Positions 8,166 through 16,442 of a stretch of DNA of 64,000 nucleotides are shown here, piece after piece (the stretch's first letter is position 1; each line of letters opens with the position of its first letter). The position numbers and the translations under genes are program-made. A model generated the notes under the pieces. That model was not told the origin of the DNA. It saw nothing but the letters and a program-made list of their open reading frames with translations, and did not search any database. The stretch is taken from assembly GCF_010748935.1 (NCBI RefSeq), contig NZ_CP048796.1, positions 3,041,001 through 3,105,000 on the forward strand, given 5' to 3'. Source of the DNA: Providencia vermicola (GTDB lineage: Bacteria > Pseudomonadota > Gammaproteobacteria > Enterobacterales > Enterobacteriaceae).

Positions 8166-9898
8166 CTCAGGCGCTTTCCTGTGGGTTGAATAACAAGGGT
8201 TAATTGGTTAAACAGGTGGATATCCGCATACAGCGAAAAAAAGCGCTGAAGCATTTCGCCAAATAAATTGACATCCCCCTCACCTGCGAAGTTATTGCCG
8301 TTTAGCGTGATTTCAATATCGACCCCGCGCATCATGTAGCCTTGTTCGAAACGGCGTATCAACGTGTGTTTCACCCCGACAATGGCTTCCAGTCGGCGAC
8401 GATTCATTTCATCATCGGTCCAATCATATAGGGCCAAAGTGCCGCGAAGCACTTCCGGGTTATCCATCATGCTTAAAAAGTTAGATCCCAGATGGCTCAT
8501 CACTCGCCAGTGAAAACGGTCGTTCGCTGGCGGATATAACGGAATGGTCGGTGCGGTAAGATTACGGACTGTCACTGGCACTTTACCCGCTTTTAATACG
8601 CTATCTAGCACTGTGCTTTCAAGGGCTTTACGAGGGAGTTGCCCATTGGTGCCAGTTAAACGAATGGATAATAGCTCAGGCTTTTCGGCAAGCTGAGCCA
8701 GTTCAAATTCTTTACCGCCTAAAATCAGCCACGTATCGTAAAGACCGGAGGGCCCTCGTTTAATGCGGGTATGAAAATAGCGTTCAGGGGCATCATGGCG
8801 CATCATGCCCCCACGATGACGAAAACTGCTAAATGGCACGTATTTCGGTTTACCATTTTTAATTGAACCGTGAATGCTGTCTACGCTGTAAATTTCGGTA
8901 TGGCCGTCTTGTAATCGCAGGGGACGAAGCAGGTATTCATTCTCCAGTGGATTGACGGTTAACGGATCTCCTTCCAACGGAAAAAGATTGATGACCGGCG
9001 CACAATGCAACCGGAAGTTCTCCGTTTCAAAAGGTAAATCTGCGGACCAGGTTTCATTGAGCACGATATCAATTTCAAACCAGGTCGTCGTTTCCGTAAA
9101 CTTGGCTTTCTCTAATCCCTGTAACGCCAAAAACATAAATTTATGGCGAAAACTAAAGTATTCCAGCAACAGCTGATACCCACTAAAGGCCGTATCCCCT
9201 TTCGGCCATAAATGGTCGTCATCGGTAAACCCCATCGGTTTAAACCAACCGTCAAAGGGAATACGTTCTTCGCCTGTTTCTGCATGGCGAAGGTACATGC
9301 CATGCACTTGGCGCGTCATCGCAAGGTGTAATGCGGAACTGATCGGCGCATCTGCACTGAGAAAAATCGGTAGGCTATCAAGGTAAGTCTTCGACCAATC
9401 CACTTTTTCAGGGCAGGCAAAGCGTAAGCGAATGGTGGAACGCCCATTTGGTTCGGTCTGTAATTGGGCATTGGCAATGGAAAGTGGGCGTAATAACACA
9501 TCTTGCGTGGTGCGGTACTGGCAACGCGTGCGCTGGGCGCTGATGGGTCTTGAAATCACGCCAAACCCCGCAGGTAGGCATTCAGCTTGGCGTAAATGTT
9601 GCCACTCTGGCGCAAATTCAACAATAGACAGTGATGGGATGGTGCGCAAATAATGGGGCCACAGTAAGCTCACCAGTCCTTCTGTCAGCTCAGGCAGGTC
9701 ATCATCCAGTTTTTCCCGTAAGCGCCCCATCAAAAAGGCAAACCCCTCAAATAAACGTTCGACATACGGGTCGTTCGCACCGGGTTTATCTAAGTTGAGC
9801 ATCGCCGCTCTATCAGGGTGTGCATTGGCAAATTCTTTACCCGCTTCTTTCAGGTAACGTAATTCAGCTTCGTAATAGCGTAGCGTCAAATCATCCAT
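8129..9898 (-). CDS. tssF: T6SS baseplate protein TssF
   Basis: This 589-residue protein begins 'MDDLTLRYYEAELRYLKEAG', followed by 'FANAHPDRAAMLNLD' and 'DPYVERLFEGFAFLMGRLRE', the conserved TssF N-terminus. Family length is about 580-600 residues, so it is full-length. TssF is the largest wedge component of the baseplate and contacts TssG, the sheath initiator TssE and the spike. It lies 72 bases after tssM and overlaps tssG by 37 bases. No disruption is seen. Confidence 0.93.
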   Translation of the reverse strand: MDDLTLRYYEAELRYLKEAGKEFANAHPDRAAMLNLDKPGANDPYVERLFEGFAFLMGRLREKLDDDLPELTEGLVSLLWPHYLRTIPSLSIVEFAPEWQHLRQAECLPAGFGVISRPISAQRTRCQYRTTQDVLLRPLSIANAQLQTEPNGRSTIRLRFACPEKVDWSKTYLDSLPIFLSADAPISSALHLAMTRQVHGMYLRHAETGEERIPFDGWFKPMGFTDDDHLWPKGDTAFSGYQLLLEYFSFRHKFMFLALQGLEKAKFTETTTWFEIDIVLNETWSADLPFETENFRLHCAPVINLFPLEGDPLTVNPLENEYLLRPLRLQDGHTEIYSVDSIHGSIKNGKPKYVPFSSFRHRGGMMRHDAPERYFHTRIKRGPSGLYDTWLILGGKEFELAQLAEKPELLSIRLTGTNGQLPRKALESTVLDSVLKAGKVPVTVRNLTAPTIPLYPPANDRFHWRVMSHLGSNFLSMMDNPEVLRGTLALYDWTDDEMNRRRLEAIVGVKHTLIRRFEQGYMMRGVDIEITLNGNNFAGEGDVNLFGEMLQRFFSLYADIHLFNQLTLVIQPTGKRLRWKENHSQHVPG

Positions 9899-9970
9899 TT
9901 TAGGACTTCCTAAAACCTATTAAAAAATGAAAATAGCGGAGGCTCTTGACCGAGCCTCTCATCAATTAAG

Positions 9971-12900
9971 TCAACGTGGGTCAACAAGGTCACCCACAAC
10001 ATCGGAGGTATTCAGAAAGATATTATTAGGCAAGCGGAACTGCTGGAGTTTTAACAAGGCCAGTGGACCACTGTCGAGTTCACTGCGTAAAATAAATCGT
10101 AATGTTTCGCCCCCTTTCGTGCGCCACACCAACTGATAACGGCTACTGTCGAGTTGTGTAACTTCGGCTTGCTCTAATAAGCGTATCAATCCCCAATTAC
10201 CTTGATAGTTTGCGTAGATTTGCATTCCCGAACGCACACTTTGCCAATTGAGCGTCACGCCCGGATAATAGCTTTCCCCCGGCCAGATAAAACTTTTCCA
10301 ACTTTCCATTTGGTTGAAGTAATCCAGTTTTTGACCATCAAGAACCAGCTGAACTTGAGCGACACCTTTGGACGGTCTCGCCATCAATTCAAATCGAATA
10401 TTGGCATCACCTTGTGCAAACACAATGTCAGCGATATCCGCCAACTGATTAATGGCTTTGAGGAATTCCGGGTTGATGGTTAAGCCTTGGCTCATCGACG
10501 GGTCTACCACCCAGCGATTGCCTTCTTTATGGACAATGCCCCCCAGATTGCTTTTGATGAATTGATCTATTCTCCCTGAATCACTACGTAAGAATTGGGC
10601 AAGTAACGGTAATGACGCATCACTCCCTGTCGCGTTGAACGGATAACGCCCTGCAAAAGCTTTGTTCCATTGTGCCACGATGGTGGTTTGCCAGCGGGTA
10701 TTAAGGTTATCCGCAGCTGGCGATAAGATTTGTCGCCACGCTTGTTCTAACGGCTGCACAAACAGAGACTGCCCAAAGCTGTTCCATTCTTGCCCTAAAC
10801 TGGCTGCCACTAAGTTGCTGTAATCCAAGGTGTCAGTTAAATCGATAGTTTTACCTTGAAAAACCGTTTGCGCTAACATTTTTGCCATCGCTTGCGGATC
10901 TGACGCATTACTCACTTGCTGTAATTTCAGACGGACTTGGGTGACACGAGCCAGCCACGATTGGAAACTGAGATTGCCATTTTTCCCGGTACCATCCTTA
11001 CCGTCCATCATCTCCAGGATCGGACCAAATACGTCATCCAGCGGGCCTTTAGGCGCTTGGTTTTGTTCAATAAATTGCTTAACGTGCTTTTTCTTGTCTA
11101 GCAATTTCACCGCAGAATCCACAATATTATCGGCAAGCGCCTCGGTTTTTTGCCCCGTCTTACCTTGCCACGCTAAGGTGTTCATTAACGCCACCAGTGG
11201 GGATTGGCGTACATCAGCTAACACATTCAGCTGCGCAATCACTTCCGATAACGAATCCGCTTGGTGCCATTGAATGCTGTTGATCATATTGAGCCAACTG
11301 TTACCGAAGTCCACGAAATAGCGCTCTGTGAGTCGGGCTTTTAAAGCTTCGGGTGAGACCTCGTTATCCACCGCTTGGGTCTTATCGGTTAATACCCAGT
11401 CGATTTCATTACGGCGTTTATTGACGACCTCATCAATGGCGGCTTTGACTTGCTCTTCCCACGCCTGCCGGGTAAACACGCCAGGGACTATTTCATCAGT
11501 GCTAAATAACAGTTGTGCATCGGTATCACCCACCATGTCCATTAAGGTTAAATCGGGCCAATTGCTGGCAACTTGTTTTAAGACTTCTTGATACAGACCC
11601 GCTTCCGCATTTTGTTGACCGATTTGTTTTAACAAAATCTTACGCGTGGTGTTTACCAAGGTCATGTCGGGTTTGAGAGACAGTTCAGAATGCTTAGGAA
11701 GATTGTCTGCCCAGAACTGAAATAGCGATGGGGCGAGATGTTGCCATTCCCCTTTCGAAACGCCACTACGTTCAGGCCAAATCGTCAAGAGATTTTGTGT
11801 GAGCCAAGTGGTATCAACGTGGTCGGTTGAAGCTAACATCAGATAGAGTTTCAAGGCGTTGTAGGCTAGCTGTGTATTTTGTTCCCGTGCACTGCTCGCT
11901 GGCGGTAATGCGACATACGCCGCTAATTGCATTTTTAGCTCATCCATCGTCGCGGCTTTCATTAACGCTTGATGATTTTGTGTATATAGCGGCCAGAGCC
12001 TTGCTAAAGTTTGGCTGTCTTGATTTAACCCAAAACGGGTGTACCACGGTGCCCCATGCGTTTTACGGTATTGCAGACGGGCAATGTCTTCTTGAAGCAC
12101 ATACTGATTTTTCAAACGCTCCCCGAGTGGAACTTGTTTATCTGCGGCAATGCGAGCGGTTTCTTCTGCATGCCGAATAGCGGTTTGGTTCACGATGAAT
12201 GACGTGATTGCGCCTGCACACCACAACAATAATAAGATGAGGATGGTAACCTGAGCGGCTTGCCTTGCATTCCAACCTAATTTTTTGGCTTTGAGGCCGG
12301 ATGCGGTATTGAAGAAGGTTTGCCAGACGGGTGAACTCCCAAGCGCATTACTCTGGCGGTGAGGAAAGCGTTGCTCCGCGCTGAGGATCACCCCTTGAAC
12401 TTGTAATGAAGCATGCCCCTTCATAATGTGCTGAAGTAGCGCCCCCAATTGAGATTGGAGTTGCTTTTGTAACTGCTCACTGACACGTAATAGCCAACTC
12501 TGCTGAGGTGATTGCAATAGCACTTCCATGCCCGCGTCCCGCAAAGGTGTGACTAAATCAGTTAAATCTGCGATGGCCTGTTCAGGTGTTGCCCTTGACT
12601 GAAAAACAGCACCAATGGGCGATGATGTGCCACTTTCTTCCTTCCATAGCGGCTTTTCAATTAACCACAACCAAACGGGTACACGCCAACCCAGCGATGA
12701 AGACAGCTGTTGATGGCGGCGTAAAACATTATCTCGCTCAACCTGCGTAGGCAGAGATGGTAAGTCAAACACAAGAACACAACCATCTAATGGACGCGTT
12801 GGACTCACCGCTTGGATTGAGGAAAGGTATTGATCCGGTAAAACTTGCTCCGGAGCCCCGCCGTAAAATAACACCACGCCATCCTGTTCTTGCCAACCTT

Positions 12901-13354
12901 CTTGCTTTAATCCAGGGGTCGCGAATTCAATCTCCGCATCTTGCCCTTGAACCAACAATAATTTGACCTTGCGTCGCCAAAAGCGCCCATAGCGTAATCG
13001 AAGGTGAACTTGTATCGTATTGGCATCAATGACCGCCTCACCCTGCTCGTCATCGAATCCAATCACGGAGGCATTTTTTGATAATTGCTGTTGCTTATTT
13101 TTACCCCATTGAACATACAGCCCGGATTTTCCAGAGAGCGTAAACAGCTTTTCGGTGATCCAGCCCAATAGCAGAACGAATACAGCGACCAAACAACTCA
13201 CGGTTAAAATGCGATCACCCTCATAAGGGCCTAATCCGAGGGATGACGCCATCGATTCAGGAAAAGCGTAAAATAAGAAAGCCACAATGATAATTAAAAA
13301 AATCAACACGACGGCGGTGGCACCCATCAATGTTTTTACTTTCACCTTAGACAT
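9971..13354 (-). CDS. tssM: T6SS membrane-complex protein TssM (IcmF-like)
   Basis: This 1127-residue protein has hydrophobic segments near residues 10-32 and 46-68. A cytoplasmic domain follows, then a third transmembrane segment near 370-390 and a long periplasmic part ending in the TssM C-terminal beta domain that meets TssJ. It forms the channel of the T6SS envelope complex with TssL and TssJ. The cytoplasmic domain lacks a recognisable Walker A motif. Where GxxGxGKT is expected the protein reads 'VKLLLVQGQDAEIEFATPGL' (near 130-150), so nucleotide binding is doubtful. TssM variants without Walker A exist in other systems. The gene overlaps the upstream membrane-protein gene by 8 bases. 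Confidence 0.9.
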   Translation of the reverse strand: MSKVKVKTLMGATAVVLIFLIIIVAFLFYAFPESMASSLGLGPYEGDRILTVSCLVAVFVLLLGWITEKLFTLSGKSGLYVQWGKNKQQQLSKNASVIGFDDEQGEAVIDANTIQVHLRLRYGRFWRRKVKLLLVQGQDAEIEFATPGLKQEGWQEQDGVVLFYGGAPEQVLPDQYLSSIQAVSPTRPLDGCVLVFDLPSLPTQVERDNVLRRHQQLSSSLGWRVPVWLWLIEKPLWKEESGTSSPIGAVFQSRATPEQAIADLTDLVTPLRDAGMEVLLQSPQQSWLLRVSEQLQKQLQSQLGALLQHIMKGHASLQVQGVILSAEQRFPHRQSNALGSSPVWQTFFNTASGLKAKKLGWNARQAAQVTILILLLLWCAGAITSFIVNQTAIRHAEETARIAADKQVPLGERLKNQYVLQEDIARLQYRKTHGAPWYTRFGLNQDSQTLARLWPLYTQNHQALMKAATMDELKMQLAAYVALPPASSAREQNTQLAYNALKLYLMLASTDHVDTTWLTQNLLTIWPERSGVSKGEWQHLAPSLFQFWADNLPKHSELSLKPDMTLVNTTRKILLKQIGQQNAEAGLYQEVLKQVASNWPDLTLMDMVGDTDAQLLFSTDEIVPGVFTRQAWEEQVKAAIDEVVNKRRNEIDWVLTDKTQAVDNEVSPEALKARLTERYFVDFGNSWLNMINSIQWHQADSLSEVIAQLNVLADVRQSPLVALMNTLAWQGKTGQKTEALADNIVDSAVKLLDKKKHVKQFIEQNQAPKGPLDDVFGPILEMMDGKDGTGKNGNLSFQSWLARVTQVRLKLQQVSNASDPQAMAKMLAQTVFQGKTIDLTDTLDYSNLVAASLGQEWNSFGQSLFVQPLEQAWRQILSPAADNLNTRWQTTIVAQWNKAFAGRYPFNATGSDASLPLLAQFLRSDSGRIDQFIKSNLGGIVHKEGNRWVVDPSMSQGLTINPEFLKAINQLADIADIVFAQGDANIRFELMARPSKGVAQVQLVLDGQKLDYFNQMESWKSFIWPGESYYPGVTLNWQSVRSGMQIYANYQGNWGLIRLLEQAEVTQLDSSRYQLVWRTKGGETLRFILRSELDSGPLALLKLQQFRLPNNIFLNTSDVVGDLVDPR

Positions 13355-14570
13355 GTCTTGTGCTTTCCTTATTATTGTCTGTTTGGCGTGAAATCACCGT
13401 TATCCAAATTTCGTTATCTTCGAGCTTAGGTTGAACTGCTATCAGCTGGGCAGCAGAAGCATTGTCTTGGTTCAAACTGGCCTCGGCTAAGGCCGTGGCT
13501 ATCCAAGGCGCCGTTTTTCCTGTATTCCCTAGAACCGGGTCAATCATTTTATTGGCCTTGCTCATGCTAAATTGCAACTGGTTGTGTTCGCAGGCTTTGC
13601 TCCAGTCCCCCTCTTCGTCTACTGACTGCCCTGCAACCCATGCCGCAGAGATCGTTTCAGGGGGGACATTTCCCCATAACATGGCTTGAGATAAACCTTG
13701 AGACAGATTGTCATGGTGACTTTTTTCTGGGCGATGAAAGCGAGTGGTACAAGGGATATCGCGGATTAGTCGATTGCTCAGGAGAAGACTGCCAATGGCC
13801 TCACCATTATCTTCCTCAGGCTTTGAGTGATAGCCGATAGACACGACAAGAAACAGTGAAGGAACATCCCAGCGGGTATCTAACCATGCATCGATGGCCT
13901 CTAGTCCTTGCCCCGATATAAGACGAAAAACGTGTGAGCTTTGCTTTTTTAAGGTTTCCAACAAGATTGGCTCAGTTAGTGGCTGTAACGCACTATCGAT
14001 TTCCAATACGCAGTAACAAGGGATATCATCGGGGATTTTTTGTAATATCGGTTGAATTTTTACTGCGATGTTATTGATGCAGTCGGTGAGCATCAACATC
14101 GAGTCTGGCTGGTCAAACGCAGCTAAAGGCGCATAACGAAGAGGCTGAGAGCCTGAACGAGAAGGTTGTAATGCCACAAAGGGAACCGATTTGTTGATCG
14201 CTTCAAGGCTGCGATTTGCACCTTGCCCCGCAGGCGTTTCAATATAAGCATCCAATAAATAGGCGAATCGCTGACCGCGTTTGATTTCAGATTGGATCAG
14301 TGTTTCGCGTTCGTCATTCCACGTGCTTGCAGCCACCTGTTGCATTTTATACGCCATCCGCCGCGCACCGAAGGCTAAACCCCAACCACAAATAGGTAAT
14401 CCCACGGCAGTAAACCAAAAAATTAATCCCGTTCTGTCTTTTGTCCAAAACCATAAGGTCAGCGCAAAACCCATAAATACGATAATCAATAACGCCACTA
14501 ACCAGCGGCGTGTATTAGGACGAGGCACTTTCGTGGCAGCAGGCGGAATGGTGTTAAGCCAAACAGGCAT
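13347..14570 (-). CDS. T6SS-associated two-helix membrane protein of unknown function
   Basis: I do not recognise a named family. This 407-residue protein has a Pro-rich N-terminus, two transmembrane helices (about residues 22-43 and 49-70, separated by 'TKDRTGL') and a cytoplasmic domain of about 330 residues. That domain contains 'PFVALQPSRSG', 'MLMLTDCINNIAVKIQPIL', 'IPCYCVLEIDSALQPL' and 'WDVPSLFLVVSIGY'. It lies between the PAAR gene and tssM and overlaps tssM by 8 bases, so it is probably coupled to TssM synthesis and may work with it in the inner membrane. The alternating hydrophobic strands of the soluble part suggest an alpha/beta fold, but no catalytic motif is evident. The link to T6SS is by position only. 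Confidence 0.75.
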   Translation of the reverse strand: MPVWLNTIPPAATKVPRPNTRRWLVALLIIVFMGFALTLWFWTKDRTGLIFWFTAVGLPICGWGLAFGARRMAYKMQQVAASTWNDERETLIQSEIKRGQRFAYLLDAYIETPAGQGANRSLEAINKSVPFVALQPSRSGSQPLRYAPLAAFDQPDSMLMLTDCINNIAVKIQPILQKIPDDIPCYCVLEIDSALQPLTEPILLETLKKQSSHVFRLISGQGLEAIDAWLDTRWDVPSLFLVVSIGYHSKPEEDNGEAIGSLLLSNRLIRDIPCTTRFHRPEKSHHDNLSQGLSQAMLWGNVPPETISAAWVAGQSVDEEGDWSKACEHNQLQFSMSKANKMIDPVLGNTGKTAPWIATALAEASLNQDNASAAQLIAVQPKLEDNEIWITVISRQTDNNKESTRHV

Positions 14571-14571
14571 G

Positions 14572-14835
14572 TCAGCCTACCTTGGCAGGGGAAAAGGAGC
14601 TGATTAAGGTGCAGCCGCAACCGCATTTATGCCCCTGAAAAGCGACAGGTATCCCGTTATCGAGGTAGTTAGGATTGCCTTCAATGATGGTCGTGGGACC
14701 ATGACCTTTTTTCGGGCAAGAAACCTGATCGCCTTTGCGTGCCACCCCAATGCCCCCGAATTTCATGGTGTCAGAGCCCGTTAGCACGGTGCCACCGTGG
14801 GTGGTTTTATCCCCTTTACGAATAATTTGTTGCAT
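14572..14835 (-). CDS. PAAR-domain spike-tip protein
   Basis: This 87-residue protein consists of the PAAR fold alone. Visible are 'GDKTTHGGTVLTGSDTMKFGG', 'VARKGDQVSCPKKGHGPTTI', the 'DNGIPVAFQGHKCGCGCTLI' repeat and the metal-binding His/Cys residues. PAAR proteins form the sharp zinc-bound cone on the VgrG trimer. With no extra domain, this one is structural, or recruits cargo non-covalently. It sits between the candidate immunity genes and the T6SS membrane gene, two bases before the latter. Either VgrG in the cluster could use it. Confidence 0.9.
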   Translation of the reverse strand: MQQIIRKGDKTTHGGTVLTGSDTMKFGGIGVARKGDQVSCPKKGHGPTTIIEGNPNYLDNGIPVAFQGHKCGCGCTLISSFSPAKVG

Positions 14836-14869
14836 GGTTTAGTCCTTTAATTTTTAACCGAGTCATTGC

Positions 14870-15244
14870 TTAATAAGCTACGTTATCGTTTAAACACACT
14901 TTATAGGCTTTTAAATATTGATGATTAAACGTTAAATTCACCGTGTTATCTGGATCAAATGTAATATCATGCAAGGTATTATTCATTTTATTAAAATAGA
15001 CCCAGCCTATTGTTCCTGTTCCAATCGTCTCTATAAAAAGCTTTGCTCGGATAAAATCATCATTATCTTCGTCAATAATTAAATTAATATCCGCAGAATT
15101 TACTTTCCATTGTGATAAATCAAAGTTACTACTTCTGACAAGTTCTGTAATATAATCATAGCATTGTTCATGACGCTCAGCATTTGCACCGTAACTGAAT
15201 AAAACTAACATCGATGCGATTCCAGATAAAACAAACGTTTTCAT
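14870..15244 (-). CDS. Small exported protein, candidate T6SS immunity
   Basis: This 124-residue protein has an N-terminal signal peptide (hydrophobic core about residues 7-20, probable cleavage after 'GANA'). Two cysteines sit in the mature part near its ends, which could form a disulfide. The mature protein, with 'IIDEDNDDFIRAKLFIETI' and 'IGWVYFNKMNNTLHDI', matches no family I recognise. It is the third of three small exported proteins placed directly after the peptidoglycan-hydrolase effector. Periplasmic immunity to a peptidoglycan-degrading effector must act in the periplasm, so that role fits. It is inferred from location only. Confidence 0.6.
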   Translation of the reverse strand: MKTFVLSGIASMLVLFSYGANAERHEQCYDYITELVRSSNFDLSQWKVNSADINLIIDEDNDDFIRAKLFIETIGTGTIGWVYFNKMNNTLHDITFDPDNTVNLTFNHQYLKAYKVCLNDNVAY

Positions 15245-15248
15245 CCGA

Positions 15249-15647
15249 TTAATTCCTTGGTAGTTTTTTCAGTGGGTGCCAAACATCGTTGTAGAATAAT
15301 GGGCTTTTTACAAAATATTTACCATTAGCCCTTTTAATGGTAAATTGTGGTGGGTTTTCGTCACACTTATCCTCATTATTTTTATTGTAAATCAATTCAA
15401 TTTCATTTTTATTGTGCTGAATGTCATAATTTCCATCACACCGAAAAAGTTCATGCCAAGATGATATGGATAATTTTGCCGTTCTATTGTCAATAAAATT
15501 GAACGTCCAATTAATAAAAGATGTGTTACCATCATTTAATTTTTCACCTGTATATTCATATGAGTATGCACCGCGGATGTTTTGCACCGAATAAGATGAA
15601 AAAGAGACGGCCATTAATAATGCCGCTGTATAAATTCTATTTAGCAA
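15249..15647 (-). CDS. Small exported protein, candidate T6SS immunity
   Basis: This 132-residue protein has a short signal peptide ('TAALLMAVSFSSYS', cleavage near residue 20). The mature domain contains 'SFINWTFNFIDNRTAKLSI' and 'LFRCDGNYDIQHNKNEIELI', looks all-beta (small lipocalin- or META-like), and has two cysteines. The C-terminus reads 'FYNDVWHPLKKLP'. No named family is recognised. It is separated by only four bases from the next exported protein at 14870-15244, so the two form a pair, and it is AT-rich like the effector gene before it. An immunity role against the effector at 16443-19586 is inferred from position and predicted periplasmic location. Confidence 0.6.
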   Translation of the reverse strand: MLNRIYTAALLMAVSFSSYSVQNIRGAYSYEYTGEKLNDGNTSFINWTFNFIDNRTAKLSISSWHELFRCDGNYDIQHNKNEIELIYNKNNEDKCDENPPQFTIKRANGKYFVKSPLFYNDVWHPLKKLPRN

Positions 15648-15861
15648 CCTGCTATTCCTTTTTAATTACGTTATTTATTATATATTACACGCTTGACTTT
15701 AGATTGACGCTTATACCTAACCTTGCTGTATCGTACACTAATTTAATTGACAAAATCACCTCAACCATTTAATCATCAATGTGATGATTTTCCTTATCTT
15801 GAAATTTTCGCAAAAAGACTTCGATATTAAGCTGTAATATACATGTCTTCAAGAAAGATGA

Positions 15862-16413
15862 TTATTGAACTGAATATAAATATTCAGGGCAACTGCTTTC
15901 AACATCGTAACCGAGATAGTAGTATAATTTAAGGTTGTTAGGCTTATTTTTATCATAAAAGTAAAGCCCTTCCGTGCTTAAGCAAGTCGCAAGCTTTAAA
16001 GTGTGATTATTATAATTTACAGTGAAACTTGATGGATCTTGGGCAGTGAAATGGATTTTCACCTTGTGACCCTTATCATAAATATAGGCAAAAAATATAC
16101 CATCACTATCGTCATGTAGTTTCTTTTTGTAATTATATTTAACTAACGGTAAATTATTTATCAAATTATATCCATCATTTCCTTTTTCGGTTTTTTGAAA
16201 GTCATTCCCATTCATATTGTAACACTTAAATTCACTGTTGTTATATTGATTATTTACACAGGCTGTAACCATTTTATTGTTTAAGTCATTTTCAGTTGAG
16301 TACAATATTTTTTCATTTGGTGAATAGGAAAAAAAACCAATGCTTAATGAATTATCATTCATCGCATAAGTCATGCCGCTAAATAATAATATAATTAATA
16401 GTTTATAGTTCAT
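15862..16413 (-). CDS. Exported protein immediately after the peptidoglycan-hydrolase effector, likely immunity
   Basis: This 183-residue protein has a signal peptide ('LLIILLFSGMTYA', cleavage near residue 17). The mature part of about 165 residues has four to five cysteines ('MVTACVNNQ', 'FKCYNM', 'KLATCLST', 'VESSCPEYLY'). They could form two disulfides, which suits a periplasmic protein. It follows the effector stop by 29 bases and is the nearest downstream gene, the usual place of a cognate immunity gene. The sequence is otherwise unfamiliar. A gap of about 210 bases separates it from the next small exported gene. Confidence 0.65.
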   Translation of the reverse strand: MNYKLLIILLFSGMTYAMNDNSLSIGFFSYSPNEKILYSTENDLNNKMVTACVNNQYNNSEFKCYNMNGNDFQKTEKGNDGYNLINNLPLVKYNYKKKLHDDSDGIFFAYIYDKGHKVKIHFTAQDPSSFTVNYNNHTLKLATCLSTEGLYFYDKNKPNNLKLYYYLGYDVESSCPEYLYSVQ

Positions 16414-16442
16414 ATGATTAAACTCCCATTTTAATAAAAGAT

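Noticed and set aside
14281-14607. Plus-strand frame of about 108 codons opposite the T6SS membrane gene
   Set aside because: It is antisense to a gene with clear transmembrane segments and tight spacing to its neighbours; no independent support.
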